Below, one piece after another: positions 59,736-64,000 of a stretch of 64,000 nucleotides of DNA. Where the stretch lies: the NCBI GenBank assembly GCA_035642535.1, contig DASQSE010000088.1, positions 1-64,000 on the forward strand. Reading direction: 5' to 3'. The notes under the pieces were generated by a model. That model searched no databases. It was not told the DNA's origin and saw only the letters and a list, made by a program, of their open reading frames with translations. Both the position numbers and the translations under genes were made by a program. This stretch comes from Jatrophihabitans sp035642535 (GTDB lineage Bacteria > Actinomycetota > Actinomycetes > Mycobacteriales > Jatrophihabitantaceae). Each line of letters starts with the position of its first letter. Positions within the stretch are counted from its first letter, which is position 1.

Positions 59736-62135
59736 TCAGCAGTGGGTGTGTGCGCCCTCGCGCCAGGTCAAGGACACGCCCGTCGAGGTGTGGGTCGGCG
59801 CCCAGTGCCCGCTCGTCGACCCGGTGCCGGACGTCGTCGCGCAGGTGAGCAAGTAGGTCACGGCCGGGGCCGAGAGCACCTTGACCTTCGTGCCTGCGTG
59901 CGGGTGGTAGCTGCCGGCGTCGTGCGCGGTCAGCTTGCCGTGCAGCGTCACCGCCCCGGCGACGGCGAGCAGGTCGTGGCCGTGCGCTCCGAGCGTGAGG
60001 GCGAGCACGCCCTGCTTGCCCTGCGAATACGCGCCGCTGATGTGCAACGTGCCGGTGCCGGTGCCCGCGGGCTCGACCGATCCGCCGGTGTTCGAGACGC
60101 TCGCGCCGACCGTCCCGGCGCCGTCGAGGACGCCGCCGCCCAGCGTCAGCGTCCGGCTGACCGAGAACAGGTCGAGGTGCGTACCCGCATCGACGTGCGT
60201 GGCGCCGGCGGTCTGCGTGTAGTCGTCGTTGACCTTGAACGTCCCGCTGTCGATGGTCACGGTGCCGCGGTTGGTAAGCGGCCCGGAGCGCAGCACGGTG
60301 CCTGAGGCGCCGGGCTGAATCTCCAGGGAGCCGGCGTTGACGAGCTTGCCGGAGTAGATCTCGGTGTAGTTGCCGACGGTGGTGTGCTTGCCCAGCGTCA
60401 GGGTCGAGTTGCCCTCGATGCTGACGTAGTCGTGCAGCGCGCTGGTGCCTGCGGCGATGGAGACCGGCGTCGTCAGCGTCAGCTTGCTGGGTGTCGACCC
60501 GCCCCCGACGTTCGACACGTACTTGCCGTCCGGCCCGCCGATCGCCATGCCGCCGCCGACGCTGACCGTCACGTTGCCGGTGACCCTGCCGCCCGTCCAG
60601 TCCATCGAACCGGCCCCGGCGATCGTTGCCGTGCCGTCGAGGCTGCCGTGCGTCGGCTGCAGGGCGAGCGTGGTTCCGCCGCCGACCGTGATCGTCCCGC
60701 TCACCGCAGTCGGCGCGGCGACGGCGAGCGTGCCGCCGCCGCTCACGATCGTCGAGGTCAGCGAACTGGGTGCCACGCTCATCTCGAGCGTGCGTCCGGC
60801 AGCGATCGAGGTAACGCCGTCGGACTGATAGGCGACGCCGTCGAGCACCACCGGATCGGCGGACGAGTCGGTGGGCACGCTGACGTGACCGTGGTTGACG
60901 ATCTTGTTCGGGTTCACGCAGCAGCCGACCGTCGTCACCTGCGTTCCCGGTGCGAGGTTCAGGGTGCCGTCCTGCGCGTTGACGAGAGTCGCCTGAGACC
61001 CGGTGAGCACGCCCGCGCCCTGGTCGAAGGTGATCGTGCCGTGGTTGGTGAACGTCGACGGGACAGCGGGGCCCGAGGCCGTGCCGTCCGAACCGGAGAG
61101 GAACCGGTGGCCGTTGTCGGTGTGTGCACCGGACGCGTTCATCGTCATGCCGTGCGCGATCGTGATGCTGCCCTCGACGGTGCCGCCGGTCCAGTCGAAC
61201 TCCCCCGCGCCGGTGAGCGTGGCGGTGCCGCCCAGGCGGGCCCCCGCGTTCACGTTCAGGCCGCCGAGTTCGAGATGGAAGCCGCTGCCGAGGGTCTGGG
61301 TGCCGCTGATGTGCGCCGTCGCGCCGTCCTCGATCAGCCAGCCGCCGCTACCCGAGTAGGTGGCGCCGTTGGCTGCGGTGAGCGGCGCGGCGTCCGAGAC
61401 CAGCCGGCCACCAGACGTCGCCGCGAGCGTCCCGTTCTGGTCGACCTGCACGCCGTGCACGACTAGATCGCCCGAGTCGACCTCGAGCGTGCCGTCGTTG
61501 ACGATCTTGGCCGGGTTGACGCAGCAGGCGAGCGGTTGGACGGCGTTGGCGCCGTCGGAGATCAGGGTGCCGCCGGCGAGCACGTGCAGCACCCGGGCGC
61601 CGTCGCTGTCGGTGATGATGCGGAACCCGCCCGCGTTCGACGATCCGTTGTCCACGATGCCGGAAAGCGTCAACGACCCGCCGAGGTCGAGGTCGGCGGC
61701 GAGGGTGTTCAGCCGGCCGTCCGAGCCGGAGATCGTGCCCGATGCGCCGGCCGCAATGCTGGTGGGCGTGCTCAACGTGCCACCGTTCCAGGCGAAGACC
61801 CCGGTCACGGTGAGCTGTCCGCCGTTGACGCTCGCGCCGCAGAACGCGGGCGGCTGCGCCAGCGAGAAGCCGGCGAGCGACACCGTCGGAACGTTGTCGA
61901 CGTGCGCGACGCAGTGCGACGCGTCCGGCGGAGCGATGCTGGCCGAGTCGCCGGTGCCCGGGACACCTGTCGGCGACCAGTTGTTCGGATCGGTCCAAGA
62001 GTGGTTGTCGCCGCCGGAGTTTCCTGAGCTGCCGATCCAGGTATAGGCCGTCGCCGCGTGCGCGGGTGTCGCCACCGCGAAGAACGACACGAGTGCGGCC
62101 GCGACCGGCAGCACGAAATGGCGTGGAGTGCGCAT
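59736..62135 (-). CDS. Large secreted beta-helix/adhesin-like protein
   Basis: A 799-residue exported protein. The signal peptide MRTPRHFVLPVAAALVSFFA ends near PAHAA. The mature chain is almost free of Lys/Arg and rich in Gly/Ser/Thr with repeated short strands (GGTLxxxx, NxGTLxxxx, FDWTGGTVEGSITI, MDWTGGRVTGNVTV), typical of a right-handed beta-helix. Two modules each end in CCVNPxKIVN (Cys pairs at 204-205 and 405-406). The protein ends in HTHC. There is no sortase LPxTG, no C-terminal span and no autotransporter barrel. Start ATG 62135 has GGGGGAGGG. Function is unknown; adhesion or matrix use is a guess. Confidence 0.82.
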   Translation of the reverse strand: MRTPRHFVLPVAAALVSFFAVATPAHAATAYTWIGSSGNSGGDNHSWTDPNNWSPTGVPGTGDSASIAPPDASHCVAHVDNVPTVSLAGFSLAQPPAFCGASVNGGQLTVTGVFAWNGGTLSTPTSIAAGASGTISGSDGRLNTLAADLDLGGSLTLSGIVDNGSSNAGGFRIITDSDGARVLHVLAGGTLISDGANAVQPLACCVNPAKIVNDGTLEVDSGDLVVHGVQVDQNGTLAATSGGRLVSDAAPLTAANGATYSGSGGWLIEDGATAHISGTQTLGSGFHLELGGLNVNAGARLGGTATLTGAGEFDWTGGTVEGSITIAHGMTMNASGAHTDNGHRFLSGSDGTASGPAVPSTFTNHGTITFDQGAGVLTGSQATLVNAQDGTLNLAPGTQVTTVGCCVNPNKIVNHGHVSVPTDSSADPVVLDGVAYQSDGVTSIAAGRTLEMSVAPSSLTSTIVSGGGTLAVAAPTAVSGTITVGGGTTLALQPTHGSLDGTATIAGAGSMDWTGGRVTGNVTVSVGGGMAIGGPDGKYVSNVGGGSTPSKLTLTTPVSIAAGTSALHDYVSIEGNSTLTLGKHTTVGNYTEIYSGKLVNAGSLEIQPGASGTVLRSGPLTNRGTVTIDSGTFKVNDDYTQTAGATHVDAGTHLDLFSVSRTLTLGGGVLDGAGTVGASVSNTGGSVEPAGTGTGTLHISGAYSQGKQGVLALTLGAHGHDLLAVAGAVTLHGKLTAHDAGSYHPHAGTKVKVLSAPAVTYLLTCATTSGTGSTSGHWAPTHTSTGVSLTWREGAHTHC

Positions 62136-62258
62136 GGATTCCCTCCCCCGTGGAGCTGGTATGGACGCCAGTCTCCGATCTTGGGCGGAGGCGTTACATC
62201 GCACAGTTGCGCCAAATGCGGCGAGAAAACGAGGCACCGGCCCACTCGATGCGGGCGG

Positions 62259-62636
62259 TCAGCGCGCGCGGTGGGCGTCGCAGCTGAGGCAGTACCGCCC
62301 GATCGCGTCGTTGCCACAGCCCAGGCTGGCGCAGGACCGCTCCGGCCGGCTCAGCACCCGATCGTCCACGGCGCTACCGCCGCACAGCGCGTCCAGCAGC
62401 CGGCGGGCGTAGCGCAACTCCCGGCGCAACAACTCGTCGGCGGAGCCGACGCGCGCCGACCCGACCATGCGCGCGTGTTCGCTGTGCAGGGTGTGCAACT
62501 CGGCGCCGGGATCGACGACGGCGTCCTCGACCGCACTCTCGAGCGCGGTCAGCAGCAGGTACACGCGCACCCAGTCGGGCGGTCCTGCCGATCGCTGCGA
62601 CGGCATGGCGCCCATGGTGGCGTGCTTGCGTGACAC
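62259..62636 (-). CDS. Hypothetical protein with C-terminal zinc-ribbon-like motif
   Basis: A 125-residue protein. The middle (PDWVRVYLLLTALESAVEDA to RRLLDALCGG) is helical. The C-terminus CASLGCGNDAIGRYCLSC has a Cys-x4-Cys-x8-Cys-x2-Cys cluster that may bind zinc, ending CDAHRAR. No family is recognised. Start is uncertain: GTG 62636 is used, with ATG 62615 and 62606 as alternatives; none has a strong Shine-Dalgarno. It is divergent from the LuxR-type regulator. Confidence 0.62.
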   Translation of the reverse strand: MSRKHATMGAMPSQRSAGPPDWVRVYLLLTALESAVEDAVVDPGAELHTLHSEHARMVGSARVGSADELLRRELRYARRLLDALCGGSAVDDRVLSRPERSCASLGCGNDAIGRYCLSCDAHRAR

Positions 62637-62653
62637 CTTTGCGCCGTCTGCAC

Positions 62654-62669
62654 GAAAACGTCAGTTTTC
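62654..62669. promoter_or_regulatory. Inverted repeat in the divergent promoter of the LuxR-type gene
   Basis: GAAAAC-GTCA-GTTTTC is a perfect 6-bp-arm repeat, AT-rich against its surroundings, 72 bp before GTG 62741 and 18 bp before the divergent hypothetical gene. A candidate operator. Confidence 0.42.
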
Positions 62670-62740
62670 CTGATTGCGCCACTTTGTGCACTGCGGTTTG
62701 ATCTGTGTGCGATCTTGCAGAACCGTGGGGGGGCAGCCCG

Positions 62741-63766
62741 GTGCTGGAGGCGGTGGGCCTAACTGCGCTCGAGGAGCGGACGTACCGCAAACTCGTCCGG
62801 GCGAGATCGATGGCGCCCGCCGATCTTCGAGAGCAGTTGGGCCTTTCCGTCGAGCAGGCCGATGCCGTGTTCGGCGGCCTGGCTGCGAAAGGCCTCGTCA
62901 CCTCGACGACCGGCCCGGCGAAGCGGCTGATCGCGGCCCCGGTAGATGTTGCGGGGGAGGCGCTGCTGCTGCGCCGGCTCGAGGAGCTGCAAGCCGCCCG
63001 GCTGGAGTTCGGGCGCATCGCCGAGGAGTATCGCTCGGCCGCCGGGCGGGCGTCGGTCGACGAGATGATCGAGATCGCGCCCTCGGACGCCGTGCCGACG
63101 CTGTTCGAGCAGTTGCAGCGGCGAGCCCGCTCGGAGGTGTGGACGATCACCACGCCGCCGTACGCGGTGCCGTCCGACATGAACTCGGTCGAGCTCGAGC
63201 GGCTCGCGTCCGGCGTCTCGTACCTCGGTCTCTACACGCAAGCCGCGCTGGAAGAGCCGGGCGCGCTGGAGACGATCCGGCAGTACGTCGAAGCCGGCGA
63301 GCAGGCGCGGATGCAGCCCAGCCTGTCGCTGAAGATGGCGGTGTTCGACCGCGAGATCGCGCTGGTGCCGATCGTCGGTGGGCCGGGAACGGGCGGTCTG
63401 TCGGACAGCCTGCTCGTGCACCCCTGTTCGTTGCTTGACGCGCTCATCGAGCTGTTCGAGCGGCTGTGGTTGTCCGCCGTGCCGCTCGATCCGTTGCTGT
63501 CCGAGACGACGGTCGGACGCGCCACGCACCGGCACAGCATCACCGCGCAGGAGTCACGGTTGCTCGCGCTGCTGCTGGCCGGCATGACCGACGACGCGAT
63601 CGGTCGCCAGCTCGGTCTCGCCCGGCGCACCGTGGTGCGCCGCGTCCACCATCTGATGTCACGGGCGAAGGCGACCAACCGACTGCAGCTCATCCTGCGC
63701 GCCGCGCAGCTCGGCTGGATAGAGGTCTCGGGCAGCGCGCCCGCGCCACTCCGCGCCGTGCCGTAA
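62741..63766 (+). CDS. LuxR-type regulator with TrmB-like N-terminus
   Basis: A 341-residue regulator. The N-terminal winged helix (LTALEERTYRKLVRARSMAPADLREQLG, VEQADAVFGGLAAKGLV) is TrmB-like, a middle about 130-residue domain includes SEVWTITTPPYAVPS, and the C-terminal LuxR helix-turn-helix is SITAQESRLLALLLAGMTDDAIGRQLGLARRTVVRRV. Such regulators in actinobacteria often sit before secreted proteases or hydrolases, as here. GTG 62741 has a GGGGGG at 7 nt; GTG 62705 would add 12 residues but has no ribosome-binding site. Confidence 0.88.
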   Translation: MLEAVGLTALEERTYRKLVRARSMAPADLREQLGLSVEQADAVFGGLAAKGLVTSTTGPAKRLIAAPVDVAGEALLLRRLEELQAARLEFGRIAEEYRSAAGRASVDEMIEIAPSDAVPTLFEQLQRRARSEVWTITTPPYAVPSDMNSVELERLASGVSYLGLYTQAALEEPGALETIRQYVEAGEQARMQPSLSLKMAVFDREIALVPIVGGPGTGGLSDSLLVHPCSLLDALIELFERLWLSAVPLDPLLSETTVGRATHRHSITAQESRLLALLLAGMTDDAIGRQLGLARRTVVRRVHHLMSRAKATNRLQLILRAAQLGWIEVSGSAPAPLRAVP

Positions 63767-63770
63767 GGCG

Positions 63771-63793
63771 TATGTGCGCCATCGGCGCATATG
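63771..63793. terminator. Inverted repeat after the LuxR-type gene
   Basis: ATGTGCGCC and GGCGCATAT pair with one G-T wobble around a short loop, 5 bp after the TAA. It may be a terminator or a site for the regulator, since the next gene starts 92 bp further on. Confidence 0.5.
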
Positions 63794-63884
63794 TCATCTT
63801 GTGGGCAATCTGCGCAACCCCAACGCTTCGGGCATTGACTCGTGGGCCACGCCGCGGGGGTCTGGCCCGTCGGAAGGGGAGCGC

Positions 63885-64000
63885 ATGTCCGAATCAACCC
63901 GATGGCGGCGCAGGGTCCTGACCCTGCTGACCGTCGCGGCCACCACGCTGCTCATGGCAGCCGTGGCGCAATCACCAGCGCGGGCGGCACCGTCGGCCTC
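63885..64000 (+). CDS. Secreted protein, N-terminal part only (runs off the window)
   Basis: ATG 63885 is preceded by GGAAGGGGA at 4 nt. The 38 readable codons give a typical signal peptide: a basic start (MSESTRWRRRV), a hydrophobic core (LTLLTVAATTLLMAAVA) and a cleavage region QSPARAAPSA. The mature protein is outside the window. Context (LuxR/TrmB-like regulator just upstream, same strand) suggests an exported enzyme such as a subtilase, but this cannot be tested here. Confidence 0.75.
   Translation, partial: MSESTRWRRRVLTLLTVAATTLLMAAVAQSPARAAPSA

Noticed and set aside
63835..63840. TTGACT as the -35 of the last secreted-protein gene
   Set aside because: No acceptable -10 lies 16-18 bp downstream; the match is probably chance.

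Overview
The window reads as chromosome from a high-GC actinobacterium. Nearly all codons end in G or C, GTG starts are common, and 4-8 bp gene overlaps are frequent. Several gene sets point to Actinomycetota with mycobacterium/Frankia-like content: two membrane Ser/Thr kinases, a deazaflavin-dependent nitroreductase, furA-katG, an HspR-type operator before lon, a KstR-type operator, and a thiolase/SGNH hydrolase/cbs/metB block laid out as in Mycobacterium. Genus-level placement is not possible from the sequence alone. No tRNA, rRNA, CRISPR array, transposase, integrase or phage gene was seen. No gap over 300 bases lacks a gene.

Layout. 0-4.3 kb: the end of an ECF41-type sigma factor facing a CMD/AhpD-like gene that carries a matching promoter, a Ser/Thr kinase, an SDR and a divergent HsaB-like flavin reductase around a KstR-like box, and a tiny DUF5302 gene. 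4.3-11.3 kb: two pirins, DUF1206, lon, an ATPase and a small acetyltransferase. 11.3-22.6 kb: a pair of acyl-CoA dehydrogenases, a Bax-inhibitor-like protein, thiolase, SGNH hydrolase, cystathionine beta-synthase, a second kinase with a serine-hydrolase lipoprotein, and cystathionine gamma-synthase. 22.7-31.4 kb: an AcuC deacetylase overlapping a GNAT/acyl-CoA-synthetase fusion (reversible protein acetylation), a SigE-type sigma factor with a membrane partner, and a VWA protein overlapping a compact SET-domain protein.

32-44.5 kb looks like an island for D-amino-acid or peptide use: dipeptidase, class C serine hydrolases, PucR regulator, M20 peptidase, GNAT, an enolase-superfamily N-acylamino acid racemase and two Dpp-type ATPases. 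It is decaying. One hydrolase has an in-frame amber codon just after its catalytic SxxK motif. The other is cut off and joined to the last part of a dipeptide permease. A DUF2182/DUF1326 pair sits inside the island.

44.5-64 kb: a DrrAB-like exporter, a secreted beta-propeller, a MoxR-like ATPase (probable partner of the VWA protein 17 kb away), Lrp, DUF1003/MgtE-N, a CitE-like lyase, aquaporin, furA-katG, an acyl-CoA dehydrogenase, an ROK kinase, a large secreted beta-helix protein, and a LuxR-type regulator before a truncated secreted-protein gene.

The most unusual non-coding feature is a set of dispersed intergenic palindromes in several sequence families. Most lie between convergent genes and probably act as bidirectional terminators. 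Some also conserve their loops, and one copy lies in a divergent promoter region.
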